This document shows positions 38,005-50,055 of a DNA stretch of 64,000 nt, in pieces. Source of the DNA: Epichloe hybrida (taxonomy: Eukaryota; Ascomycota; Sordariomycetes; Hypocreales; Clavicipitaceae); the NCBI GenBank assembly GCA_019022495.1, contig JAFEKR010000005.1, positions 1,612,001-1,676,000 on the forward strand. The letters run 5' to 3'. A model generated the notes under the pieces. The model did not search any database. It saw nothing but the letters and a program-made list of their open reading frames with translations, and had not been told where the DNA came from. Each line of letters starts with the position of its first letter. The first letter of the stretch is position 1. The position numbers were made by a program, and so were the translations under genes.

Positions 38005-38331
38005 CAGAGCTTTGTACTACACTACACTACATCTTGTAGTATTTGTAGTGTAGTGTAGTATACTACACTACACTACATACTACACTACATTACATACTAC
38101 ACTATAATGAAATTTTTCTACTACATGTAGTATTTGTAGTATTTTGTAGTATTTGTAGTATTTTGAATTTTTTAATAATATAATAGCTTATACTAGCTTA
38201 TACTAGCTTATAATAGCTTATAATAGCTTATAATAGCTTATAATAGCTTATAATAGCTTATACTAGCTTAGAATAGCTTAGAATAGCTTAAAATAGCTTA
38301 AAATTACTTAGAATAAGTAAGAATAGCTTTT
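38005..38331. mobile_element. hAT3, left part
   Basis: Left end cagagctttg, followed by arrays of CTACA/TGTAG pentamers (38014-38160), then about fifteen 10-bp units of the taatagctta / tactagctta type (38170-38320). It is a second hAT subfamily with different subterminal pentamers. G1b interrupts it at 38331; the right part is 44713-46318. Confidence 0.82.
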
Positions 38332-38627
38332 TGTTGGTATCTACAGGATACCATTGACCTACGCGTAGGGTTTTCGGGGTGGACTAAAGTGCATGTAATC
38401 GTTATATATTCTAGTCTATCAAAGCAAGCAAAAGAGGGATTAAATAGAAGTAAAGAGGGTACGCTATTTATCACAGGAAAAGGGGCCTTAATTAGGGTTA
38501 TTAGCAAAGAGGCTATATATACTAACTCCGATCGCGGCGCGGTCGGGCCGGACATGTGGGTTTGCGATGTAACGCGCCTACCTAATCAGAGGCGCGTACC
38601 CTTATTGATATTATGCTTATTTTAACA
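38332..38627 (-). repeat. 3' LTR of G1b (296 bp)
   Basis: Starts tgttggtatctacaggatac, the least mutated start of the three G1 LTRs, and ends tttaaca. Open frames of about 80 codons here are by-products. Confidence 0.93.
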
Positions 38628-38855
38628 CTAGAAACTCTCTCTTTTTAATATAATTATTAATATATAATATTAATAAGAGAAGTGAATAGGAATTAAGGAA
38701 TAAATAAGATTAAATGATTGTGAATAATATTATAAGAAAAGGGCAAGGGGAAGGGGTATAATAAATAATAAAATCTAATCTATAAGCCTGTGTAAGGATA
38801 AGTAAGCCTAATTCTTAATACCTTTAATCTTGTTAGATTAACACAAACGTTATAA

Positions 38856-41800
38856 TTATATAACCCACCCTTCTATCCTAATAGTCGCCTTATTACTTGT
38901 GATAAACCTCTTAAATGCCTTATTCGGCGATGCCTTTGTAAATATATTAGCAAGGTTGTTATTCCTATTAATCTATCTAATCTCATAGATCTCTTATTGC
39001 TTGTATAATTAACGAAGGGCTATGATATTAATTATAAGATGCTTCTCCTTTATGGTACTAAGCTTAATAAGGTATTTATATAAAGAGTATGAATTAGTAT
39101 AAATAATAATAGGAATTGTAGGGAGGTTTAATTAATAGGTGATTAACCTAAGCATTATCAAGACTGCGTGAGCTATATTAGCACTAGTAACTATGCTATA
39201 GATCTTAGAGGTAAGCACACTTCTTGTGACTCTTTTACTCTTAGTAAAGCTATAGTGTATAATATTACCTTAGATTATAAAGGTGCTTTCCTCTTAGACT
39301 TCACTAGCTAGGATAAGCACATAGCCTAGCTAGGAAGTAAGGTCCTAGTTGTTAGTAAATAATCTATTTATAAATACAAAAAGCTTTGCCTTTTTAAGAT
39401 TAAATAGTATAAACCTTAATCCTTAGCTTAGATTATTGATTTGCTATGAAATCCGTTAGTTTAGGCTCTTTATATCTTAAGGTGATAGCTCTTAGTGTTA
39501 TGTAGTAATAGAGAGGTTAAAGTAGGCTTTAGGTTAGTAGATTAAGGTAATATACGCGCCTTGAGCTTATTGTTCTATGTATGCCTGTTTTAAATTAGTT
39601 AGTGGGATTAACTAAAGCTTTCTACTCTAGCCTTTTTACCTTAGCGTAATTACATTATTTTTAAGAGTAATAATGCTACTATTAAAGGTTAGTGGGTTCC
39701 CTATAGAAAGGATTTGCTTTAGCTTAGTAGTAAAAGAAGTGGCTTTTAATTAATCTTCCTCTTATTAAGAGAACTTATGGTTAGATAGTCTAATTGTATT
39801 GTCGGTCTGCATCCCTATACACACGAAGGTTAGGTTCTCCTTTGTTGTCATAAGCAGGCACGGGTTGAATGTAGAGGTTATTATCTGGAGCATTTCTTTA
39901 TGGTGATGATGATACGTTACCTACTAGTAGGTGCTAGCTTCTATAATACCGTATAGAGGCTTAATTACTTATATTATTATACCTATAGGGTATAGGTAAT
40001 GGATTTAGATAGGGATTTGGGCTAGGATTATACGACTAAGAAGCGTTTGTGCTTACACATAGGCCTGTGTGATGTTACGAAGCTAGAGGATAAGGCCTAG
40101 CAATAATAATGCAGGTGCTATTGCGAGGATTAATTACTAGCTAGCTCACTAGATTGTCAGGGCCTATGTGAGGATTGCTAGCTTCTCCTTATTGCTATAA
40201 CCTTAGATCACGAGCCTTAACTTCTTATATAAATCCGTTGTCTTGCCCTTTACCTTATTAATAATATAGGAATTAAAAATTTAAACTTTACTATACTCTC
40301 TTTTATTATACTTAATAAATTTGAACACGCCTTGTTTGATTAGAGAATTAATCTTAGTTTTAGTGGATAGCTTAAAGGGTTTGCTAGGGGTCTTAATAAT
40401 TCCTTCCTTATGTAATTAGATTATAAGCTTAAGGTTAGAGCTTTCCTTAGCTAATAGAAAGATATTAGTCTTATCTTTTATTTAATCTATGTAATTAACA
40501 TTAGATATAATAATAGGGGGGTTCTTCTAAGGTCTTCTAGGTCCTTGCCTTAGGGGATTAGCAGGAGGGGTGGCTATAGGCTATAGGGAGGCGTCTTAGT
40601 TGTTTACGCTCTTAGGAGGTCTCTCTTTATTAGGATCTTTATAAAAAGGCCTAATAGATATTAATCTAAAGGCCTTAGGGCCTTAAGGGAGCTTAAGAGT
40701 ATAGGTCTTGCCCTCTATAGCTAATAGCTTATAGGGGCCTGCCTATCCCTTGCCTTTGCGCTATACGTGTATAAGTAATCCTAGTGGGAGGCTAATAGTT
40801 GTAAAGGTGTTAGGACTGTTCCTTATAGTAAGGGCATCGCTAACTTTCCGCCAGGCATAAATGCGCTTAACTTCCTTTATTACTAGTTAGATTGCAAGGG
40901 CTTGCTACGTAATATTTGGTAATAGAGGTAATTCCTTAACTATGCGAGGATACGCGCTGAAAATAAGGACTGTTAGTATAAGACTATTTAATCCTATAGT
41001 GTTATTTATAGCTTTAACTGCTATTTATAATACTACGGGCTCTGGCGTTATTAGGTATTCCTATTAGATGATATTATAGGCTCTTTGGAGCGGCCTATAA
41101 TATTACTTAACCTTACTAATGCTATAGTAAGCCTTAATAGGGATATCTTTAATCTTAATTACTATTAATAACGTAAGCTACTTAAATTCCTTGCCTCTAA
41201 AGGTTGTTCTAGTATTTGTAATAATTAAATCTAGGGGGCCTAGATAGACGTTAATCTAGTAAAGATAAAGTGCTTCCTATATGGTCTTTATAGAGATATC
41301 TTTAATGAATCTAGCTATATTAAAGGATGTAGCTATATTAATAACTTGTAGAATAGGGTGGTTACTATTAAGATATATAATATCTATAATAATTTCGTAA
41401 TTATAGGCATATTTATCCTAAAGAGTGAATTTAAACTGATGTAGGCTATCCGCGTGTAATTAGCACTGCTAGTAAACCTTAGTTAGTTTCTTAATAGCTT
41501 TAAACTTAACCTTATGCCCTAATTTACGTAGTAAATCATAAAGATATTAAACTAAAGGGTATCTAAAGTATTAATGTAATTAGCGGAGCTTAATCTCTAT
41601 AAGATAACTCTAAGCAACACTTTCTTCTTTATTAAGAAGTATTTATATATGCCCCCATTTACGCATAATAGGAACCTTAATATTCCCTTGCTACAAAACA
41701 TTCTTTAATATATAGAAATTAATCTTTAGGCAGGTTATATTATTAAGGTATAAGAGAAAGGGAGTGTTTATAGGGATTACCTAAAAGAGAATAATTCTAA

Positions 41801-44300
41801 ATAGAGTTAGCACTTTAATTAATCTAAGTGCCTTAATTAGTTCTCTAGGGCTAAATTTAATCTTTATCTTCCTAGCATCTAACTTATTAAGTGTGATAGT
41901 TAGCATTACACTTTGTAAAGCTAAGAATTAAGGGTAGCCTACTAATGAATATCCCATAGCACCTATGTTAGCTATAATGCCTTTAAAGGTTCTAGATAAA
42001 TATTATCCTTTAAGTGTAAATACGCTTAGTGCCTTATCTAGTTCCTAAAGATTAAATAAATCCTTCTTAACTAGAGTATAAGTTATTGCTTTACTAGTGA
42101 GAATCTCGGTGGTTACATAGCTATTGTAAGTGGTCCTATATGTAAAGAAGCTTATGGGCACTTAGCTATTACTATCTTCTTTACTAAAACCGAGTTCTAT
42201 TAGATATTAGTTAATATTATTATCCTTAGCTGATTTAGGATTATTATTACCTTTATACTATGTTAGGAACATATTATATAAAGAAGCTATTAAGTCTATG
42301 CAAGAGTAATTCTTAAATCATTAGAATGCCTTCTTCTAGTTCTTATCTGAGTATTTAGTTAACTAATAACTTTCTTTACTACACATATAATACTTTTTTA
42401 AGCATTAAGGCTTACTCTTTAATAAAGATTAACTATACTAGGCTTCCTTGCCTCTTTTATTATACTTATAGTTAGTCTAAAAGTATTCCTTAGTGCTAGC
42501 TTCTATAGGGAACTGCTACTAATTAATTAAAGCTTTAGATTTGCTAATTAACATCCTTATCTATTCGTAAAAGCATTAGAGGTTAACAGGAGGATTAATA
42601 ATATAGGCCTTACATTCTAGGATTCCTTTGTAAGCATTTAGAATCTAACTACGGAGGTCTAATTCCAACTAGGATCTATAAGGATTTGCCCTTTAGAGAT
42701 TTAAAAGCTTTATTATAAGGTCTTTAAAGCACTTAATCTTTAATTTACTAGGGTTCTCTTAGATAATTATAAGTAGTTATAATCTTCCCTATAATAGATA
42801 GTTCTTTTAATATATATTATCTATCTTGAACTTCTGCCTAATCCTACGGATAAGAGTTAGGAGATCTTAGGGGTCTCCTTAGCCTGAAAGGTTCTCTAAG
42901 AAGTACTATAAAAGTCTTCCTTTTAGTATAAACTCAAAACCATAGCCTAACTATTCTTATGTAATTCCTAGTATCTTATACTTCCTTTAATAGGTTAAGA
43001 GCTTAATGTTAAGAATGTTATACTCCCTAGCACTATACTTAATACTCTTATTACTATAGAATTTATTAAGATTAAGTAGTTACTTTAATAAGGGTTAGCC
43101 TGTCTCCTAAGGGGGAATAGGGATAATTAAATCTTATAGAAAAGGTGCTATAGTCCTAGATTACAGAGGGGGATTATAGTGCCTTATTATAGGAGGGGAA
43201 ATAAGGGGGGTCTAGGGTTATAGTTAAGGGCTTATAATAAGGGGATTACCTTTGCTATTATGCCTTTGCCTTATACTTAGTATGCTTAGGGATTAGTGTA
43301 ATAAAATCTAGGAATAGAATAGGAGTAATTGCGGTGGTTAAGGGGATTAGGGATAACGTAAAGTAATTAGTTACTTTAGTTAATCTCTAAAAGAAGGGAT
43401 ACTAATAGGAAGGAGGTCTATATAGAAGTCCTTCTCTACTATTTGCCTCTTAAAGGGGGAATACTTCCTAGTAACTTCCTATATTTCTTCTTCTTTCTAA
43501 TTATAGAATCTATTATAGTTAATAATATCTTTAAGCAAGACTATTATCTTATAGCGACTCTATAGGTCTATGTAAACGCTACTAAAGAAGAGAAAGTCTT
43601 AAAGACTCTTTGTAGCTTTAGGATCTGCTGCTTAGAATGTTTCTTGTTTTTATCCTCTAAAGTTATTACTAAAGATAGTGGATAGGGTTTGTAGGTATAG
43701 GTTCTTATATTTATAGGTTACTTTCTTAATAAGAATCTAGGCCATAAGTTCTTTAGGGGTAGTATTTACTTTAAGATTAAATAATTCCTTATTCTCTAGT
43801 GCTTATTACGTGATATATTAGTGTAAATTAGGGGATATGTAGTTGAGGAGGTGAGATGTAACTTATAGATTGGCTTCTCTTCTAGTATCCTTAGGGGGGA
43901 AGGTGTGTTTATAATTAGAGGGAATATCTTAGGCTCTAGATCCCTCTAGTTAATCTTAATGTTTTACTATGATGTTAGTGGTAGATAGAGGGGTAAGGGA
44001 AATAGAGAATTAATAGAAGTCTAAAGGATTATAAGTAAAGCTATTATCTTTGCCCCTTGGTAGGTTTAATTAAATAATTAAGGATAGGTTAGGTTAGTTA
44101 CTAACTAGGCCTTAATTATTTAATAAACACGCTTCTAAGGGTTTGTTTACATAATAGACACGCTAATTAAATAAATAAAGATAGGTTAGGTTAGTTACTA
44201 ACTAGGCTTTAATTAAGTTAATAAGCTTAGATTTAGCATAGAGCTAGTTATAGTTACTTAAGGTAAAAGGAGAGCTAAAATATACTTCTTCCTTAGTATA
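38856..44300 (-). pseudogene. G1b gag-pol polyprotein (Ty1/copia, QTDD lineage)
   Basis: The C-terminal RNase H end TKASPNKAFKRFITSNKATI is readable down to a stop at 38856-38858. RT catalytic text is GMQTDNTIRLSN (39795-39815): first Asp kept, second Asp changed to Asn. The polymerase start around 40450-40250 and integrase around 41150-41600 follow G3 by collinearity. A gag zinc-binding remnant KKYYMCSKESY lies near 42370-42410 (KKCY in relatives). Many TAA/TAG stops. The gag start is not fixed. Confidence 0.8.
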
Positions 44301-44411
44301 TTTAGTATCTTAGAGTGGCACTTTCTCTTTTATAAGGCGAGTCCTTAATACTAATGCCTCTTCTATAAACCTTGCTAATCTATAGTATTTATAGAGATAA
44401 CCACTGATTAG

Positions 44412-44707
44412 TGTTAGTATTTATAGAATACTATTAACCTATGCGTAGGGTTTTCGGGGTGGACTAAAGTGCACGTAATTGTTATATATTCTAGTCTATT
44501 AAAGCAAGCAAAAGAGGGATTAAATAGAAGCAAAGAGGGTGTGCTATTTATCACAGGAAAAGGGGCCTTAATTAGGGTTATTAGCGAAGAGGCCACATGT
44601 GCTAACTCTGATTACGGCGCGGTTAGGCTAGACATGTGGGTCCGCGATGTAACGCGCCCACCTAATCAGAGGCGCGCACCCTTGTTGATATCATGCTTGT
44701 TCTAACA
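44412..44707 (-). repeat. 5' LTR of G1b (296 bp)
   Basis: Starts tgttagtatttatagaatac and ends tctaaca, then ctttt. Its start shows four CA/TG-type transitions relative to 38332. The adjoining aaccactgattag (44400-44411) is the probable primer site. Confidence 0.93.
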
Positions 44708-44712
44708 CTTTT

Positions 44713-46318
44713 ATTACTTTATAATATTATAAGTGTTAAAGTTTAATTTAGTTTAAATAATAAATAAATAACTTAAATAAAAACATTAGTAAGTATTAGT
44801 AAATTACTATAGATAAAGCTTTACTTTTTAGTTATTTAGTATTTTAAGGTTTATAAAAATATTAGTAAAATAAAATACTTTTCTTTCTTATGTTTTTTTA
44901 AAATAATATTTAAAATAATAATAGTAAAAATATATTATTTACCTTAGTTAGCTTTCTATATAGCTAGTACTAGTACTTTAGCTATAATAGTAATAATAAT
45001 AATAATAAACTTTAATATCTCTTTTTTCTTTAACTAGATTATAAAAAAAGTATAAAAGCTAGTAATAAATAAAAGATATATCTAACAAGACCTACTTTAG
45101 ACCCACTTTTATTAATATTTTCTTTTATAGAACTAGATTATAAAAACTAGAAAAGCTATAACTAAGTAACAAGTATAATTAAATAGATCCACTTTTAGAT
45201 CCACTTTTATAAATCCCTTCTTTTCTAAGACTATATTATAAAAAACTATAAAAGTTATAAAATTAAGTAAGAGGTATAATTAAATAGACCCACTTTGGAC
45301 CCACTTTTATAAATCCCTTCTTTTCTAAGACTATATTATAAAAAACTATAAAAGTTATAAAATTAAGTAAGAGGTATAATTAAATAGACCCACTTTGGAC
45401 CCACTTTTATAAATCCCTTCTTTTTATAAGACTAGATTATAAAAAACTATAAAAGCTATAACTAAGTAAGAGATATAACTAAATAACCTTACTTTAGACC
45501 CACTTTAAACTTACTTTAGACTTACTTTTAAAAAAAACTATTTAACTAAGAAAGTAAGCTAAGAATAGTATTAATAATTAAACCTAGTTTTAAAGCTTAT
45601 TTCTTTATATATTAAATAATTAACAGAAATTAATTTATTTTATATTTTAATATCCTAAAAAATATTATAGCTTTATTATTATAGCTTTTTTACAGTTTTT
45701 TAATTTTCTTTTACCTTAAAAACCTAAAAACTTAATATAATTAGTTTTAATTTAAAGAAAATAGTTATATTACTAAAGAACCTCTTACTAAATATAATAA
45801 AATATTATCTTTATAAAAAAAGTCTTATTAATCTAAATATATTATTATTATATTTAATATCTTATTTTTATAGAATAATAAATAATTTCTTTAGGGTAAA
45901 TCTTAGATTAAAAGATAAAAAATATACTAAAATTAAATAGTAAATCTAAGAAAAAAGCTATAAAAGTATAAAGACCTTTCAAATTTACTAAAAGATTTAG
46001 GCTATATATAAATACTAAAATAGTTTATCTTTAGTAACCCTATACCTATTATTAGTTTAATAGTTTAAATAAGCCTAAACTTTAAAAATTTATAACTAAA
46101 TAACTAAATTATAATAAAAAGAAAGGCTAATATTAAGCTAATTAAGAAAAATCTAAGGAATACTATAAGATAATAAAAGTACCCACTTTTTTTTTTACTA
46201 ATACTACATTTGTAGTATTTGTAGTGTAGTGTAGTATTTACTACACTACAAACTACTACACTACATACTACATCGAAAGCCAAAATACTACAAATACTAC
46301 ACTACATGCAAAGCTCTG
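44713..46318. mobile_element. hAT3, right part
   Basis: Interior related to hAT1 (gtgttaaagtttaattta, gacccacttt repeats), with two to three near-identical 107-bp tandem units at about 45190-45480, ending in CTACA arrays and caaagctctg. The right flank accctagg does not match the left flank actatagt, so the usual duplication is missing. hAT3 totals about 1.93 kb. No transposase. Confidence 0.82.
45190..45480. repeat. 107-bp tandem repeats in hAT3
   Basis: The block beginning gacccactttggacccactt and running through aaatcccttc and tataattaaata is repeated almost exactly at about 45285 and 45392, with a degenerate unit on each side. hAT1, hAT2 and hAT4 carry diverged versions. Confidence 0.8.
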
Positions 46319-47016
46319 ACCCTAGGGGACTATAGTAAGTGGTTATAGATATTCCTATAGTAAATAACTAGGTAAAGACTTATACTACTACGCTAAGAGA
46401 TAAATATATAATAATTAAGTAGCTTCTAAGTAACTTATAGGCCTAGTATATAAAATACTATAATAAGAAGTAAACCCTAATAAAGTTTAGAGTAAGTAAT
46501 TATATTTTATTATTTATAAAGAATATTAACTTATAGTAACCTAGTAGGAAGCTAAGTATAAAGTATTTAAGCCCTTATAAAGTTAAAAAGGTAATTAGTA
46601 CTTACGGATTAGTGTATTAATTAAAGCTACTACCTAGAATATATCTATATAATATTTTTAACATTACTAATCTTAAGCTATTTATAGGGGACTTATCTAG
46701 TATAGAAGATACGTCCTTACTATAAGAGAATATTATAAATAATAAGCAGGAGTTTAAAGTTAAAAGAATTATATTATATTACTATAATAAGAGATATTAG
46801 AAATACCTAGTTAAATAGAAGGGCTATAATACTTTATAGAATTCTTAAGTAAAGAAAAGAGATTTTATTATAATAGATATTATTAAGGATTATAAGTAGT
46901 AACTAAGTAGCTAGTTTAGGGATATAGAGGTGTATTTAGTAGAGTTTAGATAGTAGTAGTAATATATAAAAAAAAATCTAGATAATTTCTTAGATAACCT
47001 AACTTATAGCTACTTT
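46319..47016 (+). pseudogene. Gypsy remnant H: integrase C-terminus and chromodomain
   Basis: On the plus strand the text YKVKKVISTYGLVYQLKL near 46580 and YLYNIFNITNLKLF near 46650 resembles the C-terminal module of Ty3/gypsy integrases, and KYLVKxKGYNTLQN near 46800-46850 is a chromodomain core with Trp replaced by a stop. The sequence differs from the C chromodomain (47609-48535), so it is a third gypsy. It is bounded by hAT3 on the left and by the C2 LTR on the right. Both missing portions are outside or lost. Confidence 0.7.
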
Positions 47017-47335
47017 TGTGAGGCCCTACTCACAACACTAGCACGCTAGCGCACTACTAGGCGGGCGCACTATGCCCTAGGGCTAGGTTTACGTGACACT
47101 AGCAAGTCACTACCTATAAGTTAGTAACTTACATATATAATATACTTAGACCTAGCAAGCTTTAGTTAATATATAAATACCCTTATATCTCTTACCTAGC
47201 TATCCCTTTATTCTTATAATTCTAAAGCTTCTCTTACTAGCTACCTAAGAATAATATAAGGGGGAGAATAACCTAATCTACTAGAACTATACTATATATT
47301 ACTTAGGATTAGCTAGATAATAGTAATACTATAGC
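47017..47335 (+). repeat. 5' LTR of gypsy copy C2 (about 319 bp)
   Basis: Starts tgtgaggccctactcacaac and shares its sequence with 63136-63449 (reverse complement) and with the partial LTR at 49851-50055. No polypurine tract precedes it and gag text follows, so it is a 5' LTR inserted in H. The right end is uncertain by about 15 bp because no undamaged 3' LTR exists for comparison. Confidence 0.8.
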
Positions 47336-47350
47336 TAGGGATATGCTATA

Positions 47351-47460
47351 TTTTATAACCTTATTTAAAGCTATACCCTTTACTATAGTAATAAAAGAGG
47401 TAGTAGTTAGGAAGTAAATTACCTAGCTTAAGTAACTTAAGGAACTATAGGATTAAGAAG
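47351..47460 (+). pseudogene. C2 gag, first 36 codons
   Basis: ATG retained near 47351 (MLYFITLFKAIPFTIVIKEV), matching antisense C1 gag at about 53735-53850, where the start codon is ATA. Homology stops near 47460, where the sequence jumps to a reversed piece of gag. Confidence 0.7.
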
Positions 47461-47608
47461 ACTCTGGCCCTCCTTTTGCTTCGCGTTTTCTAGCTGCGTG
47501 GCCATTTGTGCATCGCGACTTGCGGAGTCTTTGAGCAGCGTAAGGGTCCAGTCTTGGAACTTGTCCTAGTCATCCTCAGGATGATCCTGACTATTAGCCA
47601 GTTGTTCC
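47461..47608 (-). pseudogene. Reversed C gag piece, almost free of RIP
   Basis: Same strand and sequence as about 53325-53475 of C1, but with CA, TG and CG kept where C1 has TA. Read antisense it gives a coherent gag stretch such as DKFQDWTLTLLKDSASRDAQ with one stop (TAG). It stands in inverted orientation between C2 gag and integrase on the plus strand. Composition changes abruptly at its left edge. Short open frames seen on both strands here only reflect the lack of mutation. Confidence 0.75.
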
Positions 47609-48535
47609 ACAAGGAGATCGAGCTACGATTTGGAGCGCCAGAGGGCATTGTGTCTGACAGAGGGTTAGTATTCACAAGCCAATTCTAGTCGGAGGTATGT
47701 TACTAGTTATGTGTGAAGCAGAGGCTTTTAACAGCGTTTCACCCCTAAACTAACAGGTAAATAGAGAGGATAAATTAGGTGCTTAAGCATTACCTATAAT
47801 GTTTTATTAAAGAGAACTAATAACTATAGCTAAAGCTACTCCTAATAGCCTAATTTACGTGTAATAATACTATTAATAGGATAATAGGCTACTCCCCTAA
47901 CTACACTCTTATAGGCTATTTACCTAAGTTCTGCCTTACTCTTAAGGGCAAGAGCATAGAGAGGGAGGTCCTAGAGGCTTATATATATATTAAAAAGCTA
48001 TATAAGATTAGGGAGAAACTAGTATATAACTAGGTAAGGGCTACTAAAGTATAGGCAAAGTACTATAACTAGAGACATTAGCTAATAACCTTAAAAAGAG
48101 AAGACTTAGTACTACTATTAGTAAAGAATATTAGGCTTAAGGACGTAAAATAGAAGCTAAACCTAAGATTTATTAGGCTATTTTAAATACTTAATGCTAT
48201 AAGTAAATAAGCATACTAACTAGCACTACCTAATAAGTATAGCTAACTATATAATATATTCTATATTAGCCTATTAGAGCTATAGAATTACTAGGAAGAC
48301 GCCCTAGATAAGGATATGCTAATACTAGACCTTAAAGATAATAATAATAAGTTTAAAGTTAAAGAAGTTAGGGATTATAGGAAGACACGTAAAGGTAATA
48401 AATACCTAGTAAAATAGAAGGGCTAGCTAAGCAAATATAATTAATAGGTAGCGTTAGAAAATATAAAAGGCGCTTAATATATAATTTAAGCTTTCTATTA
48501 AAGCAAAATAAGTAAAAAGCATAGTAATATATAAA
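47609..48535 (+). pseudogene. C integrase second half and chromodomain (inverted segment)
   Basis: Plus-strand text begins HKEIELRFGAPEGIVSDRG, which includes the second catalytic Asp of Ty3/gypsy integrase, still open and unmutated, then decays into RIP-type stops from about 47700. Further on come TINxIIGYSPNYTLIGYLPK (about 47870-47930), the C-terminal module (YQLALPNKY type near 48220) and a chromodomain KGNKYLVKxKGxLSKYN near 48390-48450 with Trp codons turned into stops. The missing first half of integrase lies at 50056-50230 on the opposite strand. Confidence 0.82.
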
Positions 48536-49850
48536 CAAGTTATAAGTAATAAGGGATAAGGTAATTATAAAAAAGGCCTAGCCTTATTAGCTACTATCAC
48601 ACTTTAATTAAAACCCTTATTAAACTATTTACTAAATAATAAAAGAAAAGATACCTATAAGGAGGGGAGTCTTATAGGAAACCCTTCTATAGTTACCCCC
48701 TTATATATTAAAATAACACTATTATAAAGGAGGTACTTAGTGCCCTTACTCTTATCCTCCTAAACCACTACCTCTATTACCTAGAAAAACTAGTGCTTTA
48801 CCACCCCCTAGGGTATAAATCCTAGATTATAATATTATAGCTATAAAGTCATTTTTCTCTTCTAGGAATTATAATATATAGTATAGTTTAGCTAAAAAAG
48901 TTAGTAAATAGGTAGTAAAGGAGGAGTAATAACTTATAATCCCTAGGGTAAGGGTAGGATATATAGTAACTAAAAGTTACTAGTATAAAATAATATACTA
49001 ATTATACATAGCTAAAGCGGCCTACCTAGGGAGTAAGCAAAGGTTTAGAGAATATGTAATAAAACATACCTAATAGACCTTAGTAGCCCTAGTTAAACTA
49101 AAGGAAACATAATAAGCTATGTTAGCGTAATTAAACCCTAAAATAAGGTTTAGATAATAGGTGCTAAAATAGTAGCGAGTTACCTTAGAAAACATATAAT
49201 TATTAGGGTTATTAGGGTCTTAATTACTTAGGGTATTTATTAAAGTTTTTACCTAATTAAGGGTAGTAAGAAGATCTAGAAAATCCCCTTATATAGTTAG
49301 CATTACCTAGAGAGATATAGGCAATTAGGGACTAAAAGAGTAGAGAATATAATATACTTACTATCTTATAAGTATTACTATATTTAACACACTAGATATA
49401 ACACTTTAAATATTTCCCTTTAATAATAGTGGTTAGCATGCTAGGGAATTAATAGTTAATCTAAGGGATATTAGGCTTAGCTAGAGAATTTTTCTTAAAG
49501 TCCGTGTAACCTATATATAGATAATGTATATAGGAATATTCTCTTAAATAAATATTAGGGATAGCTATAATAATAATACTCTTAATGCTTTCCCTATCTA
49601 ATTCTATTTTAATAATAAGGTAAGTAGTAAAGGTAAAGTTATAGTAACTAATAATATAATAATATCTAGGGAAAGGTTTACTATAAATAAGAAAGGGAAA
49701 AGTTAGTAATATAATAGGGAGTTATAGGTGAATTTATACTTAAACACTATTATTATTTATTATTATTTTAGTATAGCTACTACTTAGTAAATAGCTATAT
49801 AGTACCTACTAAAAGCTATTTAAAAGCCTAGCTAAAAGTAAGAGGGTAAT
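48536..49850 (+). other. C 3' region (noncoding) ending in a polypurine tract
   Basis: About 1.3 kb between the chromodomain and the 3' LTR. It is shared with C3 (9557-8989 and 2132-1964, reversed), so it belongs to the element. An internal block (about 48672-49405) begins after ggaggggag and ends tataaca and could be taken for an LTR, but only one copy is present per element. 49834-49850 (aaaagtaagagggtaat) adjoins the LTR start and is the likely polypurine tract. No gene seen. Confidence 0.65.
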
Positions 49851-50055
49851 TATAAGGCCTTACTTATAACACTAGCACACTAGCGCACCACTAGGTAAGC
49901 ACACTACGCCCTAGGGCTAGGTTTATGTGACACTAGCGAGTTACTACCTATAAGTTAGTGACTTACACGCATAACACACTTAGACCTAGCAAGCTTTAGT
50001 CAATATACGAACGCCCCCATACCTCTTGCCTAGCTATCCCTCTGTTCTCATAATT
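49851..50055 (+). repeat. Partial 3' LTR of C, cut at an inversion breakpoint
   Basis: Starts tataaggccttacttataac and follows the C2 LTR for about 205 bp, then switches at ctcataatt to reversed integrase. Its first 90 bases are RIP-mutated, the rest (49960-50055) is nearly clean. Confidence 0.78.

Larger units (their letters stand above)
38332..44707 (-). mobile_element. Ty1/copia retrotransposon G1b, complete, RIP-degraded
   Basis: 6.4-kb element with two 296-bp LTRs (38332-38627, 44412-44707) and the duplication ctttt (38327-38331, 44708-44712), inside hAT3. Interior is antisense and of the QTDD copia lineage. 42745-44707 is the same as 1-1963 in layout. Confidence 0.95.

Noticed and set aside
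38170..38320. Telomere or centromere satellite
   Set aside because: The 10-bp units are a local part of hAT3 and recur in other hAT copies; no telomeric TTAGGG runs.
47490..47688. Two overlapping 60-codon frames on opposite strands
   Set aside because: One spans reversed gag and the integrase joint, the other is its complement; the openness reflects low RIP in the patch, though the last 20 codons are real integrase.
48672..49405. Putative LTR after a purine-rich run, ending tataaca
   Set aside because: Only one copy per element, shared as internal sequence with C3, and a better LTR with a polypurine tract follows at 49851.
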